This document shows, in pieces, positions 1-10,505 of a DNA stretch of 64,000 nucleotides (the first letter of the stretch is position 1; each line of letters begins with the position of its first letter). Under the pieces are notes generated by a model that ran no database searches, was not told the DNA's origin, and worked only from the letters and a program-made list of their open reading frames with translations. The position numbers and the translations under genes were made by a program. The DNA comes from Caulobacteraceae bacterium (GTDB lineage Bacteria > Pseudomonadota > Alphaproteobacteria > Caulobacterales > Caulobacteraceae): assembly GCA_027487945.1 (NCBI GenBank), contig JAIYCQ010000018.1, forward strand, positions 111,254 through 175,253. The letters are read 5' to 3'.

Positions 1-202
1 GCTTGAGGCAGAGGGCCGCCAGCACCTCGATGTCCGCGTCGGAGATGTGCCGCCGGTCCTCGCGCAGATGGGCGGTGATGCCGTCGGCGCCGGCCGCGAG
101 CGCCAGTTCAGCGGCGCGTGCGGGCTCGGGATAGCTGGCGCCCCGGGCGTTCCGGATGGTCGCCACATGGTCGATGTTCACGCCGAGGCGGAGGTTGTTC
201 AT
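1..202 (-). CDS. pdxJ: Pyridoxine 5'-phosphate synthase PdxJ (5' end only)
   Basis: Only the first 67 codons lie in the window; the gene runs off the left edge. PdxJ condenses 1-deoxyxylulose 5-phosphate with aminoacetone 3-phosphate to make pyridoxine 5'-phosphate, the last ring-forming step of the DXP-dependent vitamin B6 pathway in the cytoplasm. The N-terminus ([20 protein letters not shown]) and the following [16 protein letters not shown] segment are family hallmarks: the first beta strand with the NIDH motif and the phosphate-binding HLREDRRHI stretch. The start is ATG at 202. It lies 33 bp downstream of the pyrE stop on the same strand, so the two are probably co-transcribed. Confidence 0.93.
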   Translation of the reverse strand, partial: MNNLRLGVNIDHVATIRNARGASYPEPARAAELALAAGADGITAHLREDRRHISDADIEVLAALCLK

Positions 203-235
203 GGGGGCCCCTGTTCTACCCCGTGCAGATAGGGC

Positions 236-817
236 TCAGCGCAGCCGTCGGCTACCCGGGTCCTGCACGGGGATCGCCGCCAGTTCCGGCGGAAGCTTGT
301 CGGCCTCGTAGGCGGGGACGTCCAGGGTGGCCAGGGCCACGAGGGGCACGCCGACATCGGCCCGGCCGCCCGAGCGGTCGACGATACAGGCCGCGGCGAT
401 CACCTCGCCGCCCGCAGCGCGGATGGCCTCGATGCATTCGCGGGAGCTCAGGCCCGTGGTGACGATGTCCTCAACCATGACGACCTTCGCGCCCGGCTCG
501 ATATGGAAGCCCCGGCGCAGCTTGAAGGCGCCGCCCTCGCGCTCGACGTAGAAGGACTGCACGCCCAGATGCCGGGCCGTCTCGTAGCCGGGGATGATGC
601 CGCCGACGGCCGGGCTGATCGCAACGTCCGGCTGGCCGACCTGGGTGACGATCTTCTCCGCCAGCGCCCTGCACAGCCGCTCGCAACGGTCGGGCTGGGC
701 GAAGACCAGGTTCTTCTGCAGGAAGACCGGGCTGTGCAGCCCGCTGGACAGCACGAAATGACCTTCGCGCAGGGCGCCGCAGGCGCGGAATTCATCAAGG
801 ACGGCTTCGGTGTTCAT
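236..817 (-). CDS. pyrE: Orotate phosphoribosyltransferase PyrE
   Basis: 193 aa. It transfers the phosphoribosyl group of PRPP to orotate to give OMP in de novo pyrimidine synthesis. The PRPP-binding motif is clear near residues 113-125 ([14 protein letters not shown]), preceded by the substrate-proximal [11 protein letters not shown] segment and by [15 protein letters not shown]. The start ATG (817) gives [10 protein letters not shown], typical for the family; the open frame extends far upstream but that extension shows no homology and overlaps the preceding gene. Same orientation as the TRIC-like gene upstream (59 bp gap) and pdxJ downstream. Confidence 0.96.
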   Translation of the reverse strand: MNTEAVLDEFRACGALREGHFVLSSGLHSPVFLQKNLVFAQPDRCERLCRALAEKIVTQVGQPDVAISPAVGGIIPGYETARHLGVQSFYVEREGGAFKLRRGFHIEPGAKVVMVEDIVTTGLSSRECIEAIRAAGGEVIAAACIVDRSGGRADVGVPLVALATLDVPAYEADKLPPELAAIPVQDPGSRRLR

Positions 818-876
818 GCCGGTTCCATACCACCGTCGGCGAATTCTGGAACCGTGATCGTGAAGGCGGGGCCCCG

Positions 877-1506
877 TCAGGCCGCGCCGTCGTCGCCCTT
901 GCCGAAGGCCGGCAGGCTCCAGCCCCAGCGCAGGGCGGCGCCGCGCAGGCAAAGTCCGGCGGCGAAGCCCGCGCCGCCGGCGACCAGGCGGTCGACGCCG
1001 AGACCGGCAAGGCCGACGAACACCGCCGCCGCCAGCAGCGAGGCGGTGACATAGATCTCCCGCCGCAGCAGGACCGAGGGCTCGCCCGCCAGCACATCGC
1101 GGATCACCCCTCCGAAACAGGCGGTCAGCACCCCCATGACGGTGGCCGGGATCGGCCCGACCCCCAGGCTCAGCGCCTTGGCCGCCCCGACGACGGCATA
1201 GGCGGCCATGCCGACCGCATCGAGCCAAAGCAGCGCCCCCATACGCCAGGGGCGCTCGCCGGCCATCCAGACCGCGACCGCCGCCGCGAGGCAGACGACC
1301 AGGTAGCCGGGGCTGGAGATCCAGAACACCGGCGCGTCGATGAGCAGGTCGCGCAGCGTTCCGCCGCCGACGCCGGTAATGGCCGCGAAGAAGGCGAAGG
1401 TGACGATGTCATGCCCCTGCCGCGCCGCCGCGAGGGCGCCGGTCGCCGCGAAGACGGCCACGGCGGCGTAGTCGAAGACGACGAAGGCGGTTTCGAGGGC
1501 GGTCAT
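877..1506 (-). CDS. TRIC-type cation channel family membrane protein (YadS/UPF0126)
   Basis: 209 aa, inner-membrane protein with about seven hydrophobic segments. Two repeats of a Gly-rich motif are visible: [14 protein letters not shown] near residues 64-77 and [16 protein letters not shown] near residues 148-163. These GGGxxRD-type motifs mark the prokaryotic trimeric intracellular cation (TRIC) channel family, formerly UPF0126, which forms K+/Na+-permeable channels. ATG at 1506. It is divergent from ftsY, with a palindromic element between them. The ion carried here is not shown by the sequence; family assignment is firm, physiological role is not. Confidence 0.88.
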   Translation of the reverse strand: MTALETAFVVFDYAAVAVFAATGALAAARQGHDIVTFAFFAAITGVGGGTLRDLLIDAPVFWISSPGYLVVCLAAAVAVWMAGERPWRMGALLWLDAVGMAAYAVVGAAKALSLGVGPIPATVMGVLTACFGGVIRDVLAGEPSVLLRREIYVTASLLAAAVFVGLAGLGVDRLVAGGAGFAAGLCLRGAALRWGWSLPAFGKGDDGAA

Positions 1507-1537
1507 GGCGCGTCTTGTAGCCGAGGGCGGAACCGTA

Positions 1538-1581
1538 GGGGACAGTTTAAGATGTCCCTCGGGACACCTTGAACTGTCCCC
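1538..1581. repeat. GGGGACAG palindromic element, copy 1
   Basis: Near-perfect inverted repeat with 21-base arms (1538-1558 and 1561-1581) and a TC loop. The left arm begins GGGGACAGTT and the right arm ends AACTGTCCCC. Only two positions mismatch and both would be G-U pairs in RNA. It lies in the divergent gap between the TRIC gene and ftsY. The end sequences recur at 10506-10541 and, less perfectly, at 34117-34146, so this is a dispersed element and not a one-off terminator. A GTAG sits at the 5' foot (1535-1538). Confidence 0.8.
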
Positions 1582-1614
1582 GATCCTCGACGCGTGACGC
1601 CGCCGCTCGCGCCC

Positions 1615-1620
1615 GCTAGA
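1615..1620 (+). promoter_or_regulatory. Candidate -10 box for ftsY
   Basis: GCTAGA matches the GCTAnA part of the Caulobacter housekeeping promoter consensus. It ends 8 bases before the ftsY ATG, so a transcript started from it would have almost no leader. No convincing -35 box was seen. Confidence 0.35.
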
Positions 1621-1628
1621 AGCCCCGT

Positions 1629-2561
1629 ATGGCTGAACAGAAACAAGGCTGGTTCAAGCGGCTGACCTCCGGGCTGACGCGGACGACCCGCGAGATGACC
1701 GAGCAGGTCACCAGCGTGCTGGTGAAGAAGCCGCTCGATCAGGAGCAGCTCGACCAGCTCGAGGAGATGCTGATCGAGGCAGACCTCGGCCCGCAAGCCG
1801 CGGCCCGGATCGCGAAGGCGTTCGGCGAGGCGCGCTTCGGCAAGTCGTCGACCGAGGGCGAGGTCAAGGAAGCCCTGGCCCAGGCCGTGGCCGCAGAGCT
1901 GATCCCGCGTCAGGGCGTGTTCGACCCTCTGTCGGGTCCCAGGCCCTATGTCGTGCTGTTCGTCGGGGTCAACGGCTCGGGCAAGACCACGACCCTGGGC
2001 AAGATCGCCTCGGACCTGACCGGGCGGGGAGCCAGGGTGCTGATCGCCGCCGGCGACACCTTCCGCGCCGCCGCCGTCGGCCAGCTGCAGGTCTGGGCCG
2101 AGCGGGCCGGGGCCGACTTCATGTCGCGCGAAATCGGCGCGGATTCCGCGGGCCTCGCCTTCGACGCCGTCGAGCGCGGCCGGGCCGAAGGCTACGACGT
2201 GGTTCTGATCGACACCGCCGGCAGGCTGCAGAACAAACAGGACCTCATGAACGAGCTCCTGAAGGTCATCCGGGTGATCAAGAAGGTCGATGCGGAGGCC
2301 CCGCACGAGACCCTGCTCGTGCTCGACGCCACGGTGGGCCGCAATGCGCTCGCCCAGGAGAAGATCTTCGGCAACCAGATCGGCGTGTCGGGCATCGTTA
2401 TGACCAAGCTGGACGGCACCGCCCGCGGCGGGGTGCTGGTGCCGGTGGCCCAGGCCTCGGACTCCCCCATCAAGCTGATCGGCGTCGGTGAAGGCGTCGA
2501 GGACCTGCAACCCTTCGACGCGCGCGCGTTCTCGCGGTCGCTGGTCGGACTGGAGACCTGA
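1629..2561 (+). CDS. ftsY: Signal recognition particle receptor FtsY
   Basis: 310 aa. SRP receptor GTPase that docks ribosome-SRP complexes at the inner membrane for co-translational insertion. The NG domain is complete: N-domain helices at about residues 20-95, G1 loop GVNGSGKT (113-120), the DTFRAAAVGQLQVW segment (143-156), G3 DTAGR (195-199), and G4 TKLDGTARGG (259-268). The E. coli-style long acidic A domain is missing; only about 15 basic or amphipathic residues precede the N domain, as is usual in alphaproteobacteria, leaving the amphipathic helix MAEQKQGWFKRL for membrane contact. It is followed 5 bp later by ispZ, so the two form an operon. Confidence 0.97.
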   Translation: MAEQKQGWFKRLTSGLTRTTREMTEQVTSVLVKKPLDQEQLDQLEEMLIEADLGPQAAARIAKAFGEARFGKSSTEGEVKEALAQAVAAELIPRQGVFDPLSGPRPYVVLFVGVNGSGKTTTLGKIASDLTGRGARVLIAAGDTFRAAAVGQLQVWAERAGADFMSREIGADSAGLAFDAVERGRAEGYDVVLIDTAGRLQNKQDLMNELLKVIRVIKKVDAEAPHETLLVLDATVGRNALAQEKIFGNQIGVSGIVMTKLDGTARGGVLVPVAQASDSPIKLIGVGEGVEDLQPFDARAFSRSLVGLET

Positions 2562-2566
2562 CGGAC

Positions 2567-3163
2567 ATGGCCGGATCGAATACGCGCTGGGTGCGCACGG
2601 CGGTCGACTACGGCGCGCCGATCGCCTTCGCGGTGACCTTCTTCGGGTTCGGGCGCGACATGCTGCTGGCCACGGGCGTGCTGGTCGCCGCCTCGCTGCT
2701 GGCCCTGGCGGTCGGCTGGCTGGTCGAGCGGCGGATCGCACCGCTGCCGCTGATCGCCGGCATCTTCGCGGTGGTGTTCGGCGGGCTGACGCTCATCTTC
2801 GACGATCCGACGTTCGTGAAGATGAAGCTGAGCTTCCAGAACGCCGCCTTCGCCGCGGCCCTGCTGGGCGGGGTGGCGCTGGGCAAGAACCCGCTGAAGC
2901 TGCTGCTCGGCGACAGCCTGCGGATGAATGACAGCGCCTGGCGCACGCTGACGATCCGCTACGGGCTGTACTTCGTGGCCATCGCCGCGGCCAACGAACT
3001 GGTGTGGCGAACCCAGACGGACGATGTCTGGGTCGGCTTCCGCATCGCGGTTCTGCCCCTGGCGATCATCTTCTCCCTGACCCAGGTGCCCTTCATGATG
3101 AAGCACCTTCAGCAGCCGGAAGATCAGGCGACGGCGCCCGAACCGCCCGATCCAGGGGTCTGA
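2567..3163 (+). CDS. ispZ: Inner-membrane septation protein A family (YciB/IspZ)
   Basis: 198 aa polytopic protein with about five or six membrane segments. The family signature is clear: LGKNPLKLLLGDSLRMNDSAWRTL around residues 105-127 and AANELVWRTQTDDVWVGFR around residues 142-160. YciB/IspZ proteins contribute to envelope integrity and septation; the biochemical function is unknown. It starts with ATG 5 bp after the ftsY stop, a common pairing in alphaproteobacteria. The C-terminus ends in a short Pro/Glu-rich tail. Confidence 0.93.
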   Translation: MAGSNTRWVRTAVDYGAPIAFAVTFFGFGRDMLLATGVLVAASLLALAVGWLVERRIAPLPLIAGIFAVVFGGLTLIFDDPTFVKMKLSFQNAAFAAALLGGVALGKNPLKLLLGDSLRMNDSAWRTLTIRYGLYFVAIAAANELVWRTQTDDVWVGFRIAVLPLAIIFSLTQVPFMMKHLQQPEDQATAPEPPDPGV

Positions 3164-3242
3164 ACAGGCCGGGATCGTCCGTCGTCAAATCGTCGTGTAG
3201 GCTCGCTAGGGTCCGCACCGGACAGCCGGAGGGGGACCTGAC

Positions 3243-3815
3243 ATGGCGAAAGACAAGTCCGCGAAACGGACCCCGGCCGTCGAGGCCTCGGTCGGACATC
3301 TGCTGCATCGCGCCGCACAGCGCGCGCTCGACTTCTACGCCGAGGAGGCTGGCCCGGGGGCCGTGACCCAGCGCCAGCACGCGGTGCTGGCCGCTGTCGC
3401 CGTGCGCGAGGGCGCCGCCCAGGCCGACCTCGTGGCCGCCACCGGCGTCGACCGCTCGACCCTGGCGGACATGGTCGCCCGCATGATCGACAAGGGCCTG
3501 CTGGCCCGCGAACGCTCGACGCTCGACGCGCGCGCCAATGCCGTCCGACTCACCGACGCCGGCCGCACGGCCCTGGCGGAGACCGGACCCCGGGCCGCCG
3601 CCGCCGACGCCCGCCTGCTGGCCCTGCTGTCCAAGGGCCAGCGCGCCGTCATTCTGGAAGCCCTGGCCGCCCTGGCGACCGGCGTCGCCATCGAGAAGAA
3701 GCCCAAGGCCGAGAAGGCCCCGAAGGCCGACAAGCCGACCAAGGCGCCGAAGGCCGAGAAGAAGAAAAAGAAGAAGATCAAGCCGATCGAGATCCCCGGC
3801 GGTGGCGGGGACTGA
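3243..3815 (+). CDS. MarR-family transcriptional regulator with lysine-rich C-terminal tail
   Basis: 190 aa. Residues about 15-147 are a MarR winged helix: QRQHAVLAAVAVREGAAQADLVAATGVDRSTLADMVARMIDKGL carries helices 3-4, then the wing RERSTLDARANAVRLTDAG. Residues 151-190 are a low-complexity Lys/Pro/Ala tail with repeats of the KAPKAEK type and a run of six lysines, ending in IKPIEIPGGGGD. Such tails resemble histone H1-like nucleic acid-binding tails and are not part of ordinary MarR proteins. ATG at 3243 is preceded by a strong GGAGGGGG ribosome site. Monocistronic; target unknown. Confidence 0.85.
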   Translation: MAKDKSAKRTPAVEASVGHLLHRAAQRALDFYAEEAGPGAVTQRQHAVLAAVAVREGAAQADLVAATGVDRSTLADMVARMIDKGLLARERSTLDARANAVRLTDAGRTALAETGPRAAAADARLLALLSKGQRAVILEALAALATGVAIEKKPKAEKAPKADKPTKAPKAEKKKKKKIKPIEIPGGGGD

Positions 3816-3828
3816 GGCCTGACCTCCA

Positions 3829-3843
3829 TCTCCCCCAGGGAGA
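3829..3843. terminator. Small hairpin between convergent genes
   Basis: TCTCCC-CCA-GGGAGA, a perfect 6-bp stem in the 35-bp gap between the MarR gene and the convergent small gene. There is no T-run, so termination is only suggested by position. Confidence 0.3.
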
Positions 3844-3850
3844 CGGGACC

Positions 3851-4129
3851 CTAGACCTTGATGTCCAGCAGCGACCCCGGCCGCAGAATCTTCTGCGGCG
3901 GCTCCTGGGGCGCGGTGAAGGCGGCCCGCACGCGCTCCGCATGCGGCTGCGCCGTCGTCTCGGCCCGGACGACCGGCGCCTGGACCTGCGGGGCGGCGCC
4001 CGCCGCCCGACCCAGAGCCTGCTCGAAGAAGGCCCCGCGCGCACTCTGCCGCGCATCGCCCGCGCCGCCGGCGCCGCCGGCGGCGGGCGGCGAAATGGTC
4101 GGCCAGACAGGGGGGCGGACGACGGTCAC
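3851..4129 (-). CDS. Small hypothetical protein ending in RPGSLLDIKV
   Basis: 92 aa, GTG start at 4129. It is Ala/Pro/Gln-rich and soluble, with no signal peptide or membrane segment. The C-terminal stretch PPQKILRPGSLLDIKV looks ordered and is the most likely conserved part. I do not recognise a characterised family. The frame keeps the genome's third-position GC bias, and the upstream region holds two GGTTAAC boxes 41 bp apart, which supports a real, regulated gene. It is convergent with the MarR gene. Translation start is uncertain because no in-frame ATG lies nearby. Confidence 0.5.
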   Translation of the reverse strand: MTVVRPPVWPTISPPAAGGAGGAGDARQSARGAFFEQALGRAAGAAPQVQAPVVRAETTAQPHAERVRAAFTAPQEPPQKILRPGSLLDIKV

Positions 4130-4146
4130 CGGCGAATCCCGAACGT

Positions 4147-4194
4147 GGTTAACAGCGTGGAAACTATGATCCGGCCGATGAAGCGGCGGTTAAC
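4147..4194 (-). promoter_or_regulatory. Two GTTAACC boxes upstream of the small gene
   Basis: GGTTAAC occurs at 4147-4153 and again at 4188-4194, 41 bp apart (about four helical turns). Read on the minus strand they give TTAACCAC and TTAACCGC, close to the TTAACCAT half-site known for the cell-cycle regulator CtrA in Caulobacter. This is inference from motif similarity only. Confidence 0.3.
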
Positions 4195-4245
4195 GCCGGT
4201 TGAGGCGCGGGCGGTTCGGGGCGGCGGAGCCGCCAGGCCTTCCGT

Positions 4246-4758
4246 CTAGCGCGCCCGGGCGAGCAGCGCTTCGGAATCGGCCGGGGTCAGGGGGCCGCTG
4301 TGCTTGGCCAGGATCGTGCCATCGGCGGCGACCAGGAAGGTCTCCGGCACGCCGGTGACGCCGAACTCAAGGCCTGCCCGGCCGTCCCGGTCGATGAGCT
4401 TTGCGCGGAAGGGATCGCCCAGCTTGGTGATGAAGGCGGTGCTGTTTTCCGGCGCGTCCTTGTAGGCGACTCCGACGATCGGCACGCCCCGGGCGTTCAG
4501 CCGCATCAGCTCGGGGTGCTCGATCTCGCAAGGCGCGCACCAGGAGGCGAAGAAGTTGACCAGCACCGGCCCGCGGGCCGCCTCGGCCAGCGCCACGGGC
4601 CGGCCGGTGGCGAGGTCCGGCAGGCTGAGCGCCGGCATCGGCTTGCCGACCATGGCGTCGGGCTGGACCTGCGGATTACGCTTGAGGCTGAAACCGATGA
4701 ACAGCACGGCCAGCGCGGCCAGCGCGGCCAGCGGCAGGAAGGCCAGCCAGCGCTTCAT
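4246..4758 (-). CDS. ccmG: Cytochrome c biogenesis thioredoxin CcmG/DsbE
   Basis: 170 aa. Membrane-anchored periplasmic thioredoxin that reduces the disulfide of apocytochrome c before heme attachment. An N-terminal membrane anchor (residues about 4-23) precedes a thioredoxin fold with active site WCAPC (Cys74, Cys77) and the family-specific acidic GVAYKDAPEN region and cis-Pro GVPETF segment. The ATG overlaps the ccmD stop by 4 bp (ATGA), so it is the last gene of the ccmABCDG operon. ccmE, ccmF and ccmH are not in this window. Confidence 0.95.
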   Translation of the reverse strand: MKRWLAFLPLAALAALAVLFIGFSLKRNPQVQPDAMVGKPMPALSLPDLATGRPVALAEAARGPVLVNFFASWCAPCEIEHPELMRLNARGVPIVGVAYKDAPENSTAFITKLGDPFRAKLIDRDGRAGLEFGVTGVPETFLVAADGTILAKHSGPLTPADSEALLARAR

Positions 4759-4910
4759 CGGCCCGCCTTGCCGCCCAGACGCTCGACCTCGGCCTTCCAG
4801 CGGCGGGCGCGGGCGAGGCTGTCGGCGATCATCCAGGCGAAACCGATCGCGCTGACCGCGAAAGCCGGCCAGACGAACAAGGCGTACTTGCCGGTGTCGA
4901 GATCGGGCAT
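4755..4910 (-). CDS. ccmD: Heme exporter protein CcmD
   Basis: 51 aa. Small single-span protein that stabilises CcmE release from the CcmABC complex. MPDLDTGKYALFVWPAF followed by a hydrophobic helix and the basic ARARRWKAEVERL tail is the usual CcmD layout. The ATG overlaps the ccmC stop (TGATG) and its own TGA overlaps the ccmG ATG, showing translational coupling on both sides. Confidence 0.93.
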   Translation of the reverse strand: MPDLDTGKYALFVWPAFAVSAIGFAWMIADSLARARRWKAEVERLGGKAGR

Positions 4911-5629
4911 CACGCCTCCGCCGCCTTGAGGGCCAGGACCATCGCCCTGCGCCGCCAGACCTCGGCCCGGATGCGGACCAGCCAAAGCGACCCGAAGGCA
5001 GCCATGTAGCCGAGCCCCATCAGCAGCAACGGGATCAGGTAGTCGTTGGTCATCGCCGGGCCGTCGGCGCGGAACACCGAGGCGCCCTGGTGCAGGCTGT
5101 TCCACCAGTCGACCGAGAACTTGACGATCGGCAGGTTGACCAGACCGACCAGCGCCAGGATGGCGGCGGCCCGACCGCCTCTGGTCTCGTCGTCCATGGC
5201 GGCGCGCAGGGCGATGTAGCCGAGGTAGAAGAGGAACAGCACCAGCACCGAGGTCAGCCGCGCGTCCCAGACCCACCAGGTTCCCCACATCGGCTTGCCC
5301 CACAGCGACCCGGTGATCAGGGCCAGGGCGGTGAAGACCGCGCCGAGCGGCGCGGCGGCCTTGGCGGCGGCGTCGGCCAGGGCGTGACGGAACACCAGGC
5401 TCAGGAAGCTGGCGACGCCGAGGCAGAGGTAGACGAACAGGGCCAGCCAGGACGCCGGCACATGGATGAACATCATCCGCACCGTGTCGCCCTGCTGGTA
5501 GTCCTCGGGCGCCGCGAAGCCGAGCCAGAGCCCGACCGCGATCAGCAGGCCGGCCAGCACGCCGAACATCGGCGCGGCCCAGCGCGAGAAGGCCATGAAC
5601 CGGTCGGGGTTGGCGAGAAAGGACAGCAT
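4910..5629 (-). CDS. ccmC: Heme ABC transporter permease CcmC
   Basis: 239 aa, six membrane helices. CcmC delivers heme to the chaperone CcmE in the periplasm. The tryptophan-rich heme-handling motif is present (GTWWVWDARLTS, about residues 116-127), together with IHVPASWLALFVY (conserved His55 region) and SVDWWNSLHQGAS (second conserved His). Full length for the family. It lies downstream of ccmB but is separated from it by a Spy-like gene, which is unusual. Confidence 0.96.
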   Translation of the reverse strand: MLSFLANPDRFMAFSRWAAPMFGVLAGLLIAVGLWLGFAAPEDYQQGDTVRMMFIHVPASWLALFVYLCLGVASFLSLVFRHALADAAAKAAAPLGAVFTALALITGSLWGKPMWGTWWVWDARLTSVLVLFLFYLGYIALRAAMDDETRGGRAAAILALVGLVNLPIVKFSVDWWNSLHQGASVFRADGPAMTNDYLIPLLLMGLGYMAAFGSLWLVRIRAEVWRRRAMVLALKAAEA

Positions 5630-5683
5630 CCCGCGCGGCTTACGGCGGCGGGATCAATGGCGCAAGTCCGTCGCCGCCGCCCC

Positions 5684-6217
5684 CTACATCGGGCGGTCGC
5701 CGCCCCTGCCGCCCGGGCCGTGCATCTTGCGGGGTCCGTGCATCATCGGCAGGGCGTCGAAGGCCTTCTTCTGCGCCGCGGTGAGCTGGGCGTAGAAGGT
5801 CCGGGTGGCCGCCGCGCGGGCCTCGAAAGCCGCCTGATGTCTGGCCATCATCGCCGCCCGCTGATCGAGCCGTTCCGGCGTGGTCAGGGCCGGGAGCTCG
5901 CCCCTGTCGCCGTCGGGGCCGGGGTGTTCGGGATGCTCGGGGGGAGTGGTCGCGGCGAGGAAGGCCTGCAGGGCCGGTTCCTGGGCGGCGGTCAGCTGCA
6001 GCGCGTCCCGCAAATGTTGCGCGTGTTTGGCCGGGTCGGGATGGCGCATGCGGCCCATGCCGGGGCCTCCGTCCATCCTGTCGCCGGGCCCCTCCCCGCC
6101 GCGCAGCATGACCACCCGCTTCTCCGCCCCCGCCTCGGGAGCGGCGGCGGCGATGGTGACCCCGCCCAGCGCCAGGGCGCCGGCGAGCAGTACAGCCTTC
6201 GAGAACACAGACGTCAT
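5684..6217 (-). CDS. Spy/CpxP-like periplasmic protein (LTxxQ motifs)
   Basis: 177 aa with an N-terminal signal peptide (cleavage likely after TIAAA, residue about 25). Two LTxxQ motifs are visible, LQLTAAQEPAL and AQLTAAQKKAF, the hallmark of the Spy/CpxP/CnrX superfamily of ATP-independent periplasmic chaperones or metal sensors. The mature protein is rich in Met, His, Gly and Pro near both ends (for example MMHGPRKMHGPGG), which suggests metal binding. Good ribosome site AGGGAGAAACCC before ATG 6217. It sits between ccmB and ccmC in the same direction, so it may assist heme or metal handling; this is inference. Confidence 0.8.
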   Translation of the reverse strand: MTSVFSKAVLLAGALALGGVTIAAAAPEAGAEKRVVMLRGGEGPGDRMDGGPGMGRMRHPDPAKHAQHLRDALQLTAAQEPALQAFLAATTPPEHPEHPGPDGDRGELPALTTPERLDQRAAMMARHQAAFEARAAATRTFYAQLTAAQKKAFDALPMMHGPRKMHGPGGRGGDRPM

Positions 6218-6337
6218 GGGTTTCTCCCTTGTGGTGGTGATGGCCCACCCTGCGACGCGTCTGTGTCTGGCGTTTTGCCGGCCCGCGCCGCTTTGTTGCA
6301 GTCCTGACGCGCGGACCCCGCACGGGGGTACGGCCGG

Positions 6338-7003
6338 TCAGTCGACGGCGTTGCGGCAGGCGGCCGCCATGGCCAGCGGGCTGAGCGCCACGGCCGCCGC
6401 CGTCCAGCCCGCCAGCAGCGCCAGGCCGGAGGTCCAGGGCAGTCCGGCCGCCAGCTGGGTCAGGGCTCCGCCGCCGAAGATCACCGGCGGGGCAAACAGC
6501 GGAAGTACGATGATGGCGATGAGCAGCCCTCCCCGCCGGCTGCCGAGCGCCAGGGCCGCGCCCAGCCCCCCGACGAAGGCGAAGGCCAGGCCGCCGATCA
6601 CTGCGCAGAGGAAGACCAGCGGCGCCAGGGCGACCGGCGCGCCCAGCGCCACGGCGGCGAGCGGCGCGGCGAAGGCCAGAGGCAGGCCCGCGGCCAGCCA
6701 CTGGGCCAGGCACTTGATCGCGCAGACCGCCTCCAGCGGCGCGGCGCCCAGAGCCAGCAGGTCGAGGGTCCCGTCCTCGAAATCCCGTTCGAACAGCCGC
6801 TCGAGCGACAGCAGCGAGGCGAGGGCCAGGGCCAGCCAGGCGAAGCCGGGGGCGACGGCCGCCAGCCGCTCGGGCTCGGGCCCGACCGCGAACGGCAACA
6901 GGGTGGCCATGCCGGCGTAGAAGGCCAGGGCCGGCAGCGGTCCCCCGCCCCGGCTCCAGGCCAGGGCCAGCTCGCGGCCCAGCAATGTGAGCAGCGGCCT
7001 CAC
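6338..7003 (-). CDS. ccmB: Heme exporter protein CcmB (ABC permease)
   Basis: 221 aa, six predicted membrane helices, partner of CcmA in the complex that releases holo-CcmE. The conserved [21 protein letters not shown] segment (about residues 64-84) and the final [13 protein letters not shown] are family features. The GTG start at 7003 overlaps the ccmA stop (GTGA), giving the expected length; the longer upstream frame is just read-through of ccmA sequence. Confidence 0.93.
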   Translation of the reverse strand: MRPLLTLLGRELALAWSRGGGPLPALAFYAGMATLLPFAVGPEPERLAAVAPGFAWLALALASLLSLERLFERDFEDGTLDLLALGAAPLEAVCAIKCLAQWLAAGLPLAFAAPLAAVALGAPVALAPLVFLCAVIGGLAFAFVGGLGAALALGSRRGGLLIAIIVLPLFAPPVIFGGGALTQLAAGLPWTSGLALLAGWTAAAVALSPLAMAAACRNAVD

Positions 7004-7599
7004 GCCCCCACCTCCACGCCGCGTGAGGGCAGCGGCAGCGGGTCGTGGACCGCGGCCAGGATCATGCCGCCGCCGGCCGTATGGGCGGCCATCAGCTCGC
7101 CCAGCCGGCCCCGCCAGACCGAGTCGAGCGGGGCGAGCGGCTCGTCCAGCAGCCACAGCGGCCGGGGCGCGGCCAGCAGGCGGGCCAGGGCCAGGCGGCG
7201 CCGCTGTCCGGCCGACAGCTTGCGCACTTCCAGGGTCAGCAGACGGTCCAGCTCGAGCGTGGCGGCGGCGGCGCGGGCGGCGTCCTCTGTCCCCCCGCTC
7301 CACAGTGCGGCGAATCGCAGCTCCTCCCAGGCGGTGCGGCCGCCCTTGAGCCCGTCGAGATGGCCGAGCAGATGCAGGGCGCCGGGCGCGGCGTCCGGAT
7401 CTATCCCCTCGAAGGTCACGCGGCCGGCGACCGGTCGCAGCAACCCGGCCACGGCCCGCAGCAGGCTGGTCTTGCCCGCGCCATTCCGGCCGGTCAGGGC
7501 GACGACCTCACCCGGCGCGACAGAAAAGGCGAGGTGCTCGAACAGCAGCCGCTCGCCCCGGCGCAGCGCGAGATCTTCGATGACAAGCCGCGAAATCAT
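7000..7599 (-). CDS. ccmA: Heme exporter ATP-binding protein CcmA
   Basis: 199 aa ABC ATPase. Walker [13 protein letters not shown] at about residues 37-48, signature [27 protein letters not shown] with Walker B at about 128-154, and H-loop region VHDP near 185. The short length and the RRLALAR-type signature are typical of CcmA. First gene of the ccm operon; divergent from acnA across a 202-bp gap with three inverted repeats. Confidence 0.95.
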   Translation of the reverse strand: MISRLVIEDLALRRGERLLFEHLAFSVAPGEVVALTGRNGAGKTSLLRAVAGLLRPVAGRVTFEGIDPDAAPGALHLLGHLDGLKGGRTAWEELRFAALWSGGTEDAARAAAATLELDRLLTLEVRKLSAGQRRRLALARLLAAPRPLWLLDEPLAPLDSVWRGRLGELMAAHTAGGGMILAAVHDPLPLPSRGVEVGA

Positions 7600-7801
7600 G
7601 CTTCAACCTGCGAGCGGCTCGCAAAGTCCATGACGCCGACATGGACGTTTGGCGCGACGCGGAGTATGCAGCGCGGCAACGGCCCCGCGCGAACGCGCGC
7701 GGAGTAACGCCGCGCCGGGCGGGACGCTGTGTGTCCCTTCCGAGCGCGCGATCCCGGAAGTGGTTTTCGGGCGGCCGTGAACAGGAAAGGACTCTCCCCA
7801 G
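7600..7801. promoter_or_regulatory. Divergent ccmA/acnA regulatory region with three inverted repeats
   Basis: The 202-bp gap holds TGCGAGC-G-GCTCGCA (7609-7623, perfect 7-1-7 dyad), GTCCATG-N7-CATGGAC (7626-7646, perfect) and CCGCGCG...CGCGCGG (7685-7702). The first two lie directly upstream of the ccmA start, where an operator would sit. The acnA side ends with CAGGAAAGGACTC upstream of the ATG, giving a ribosome site at AGGA. No clear -35/-10 pair was identified. Confidence 0.45.
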
Positions 7802-10498
<2,697 letters not shown>

Positions 10499-10505
10499 GG
10501 CTCAA

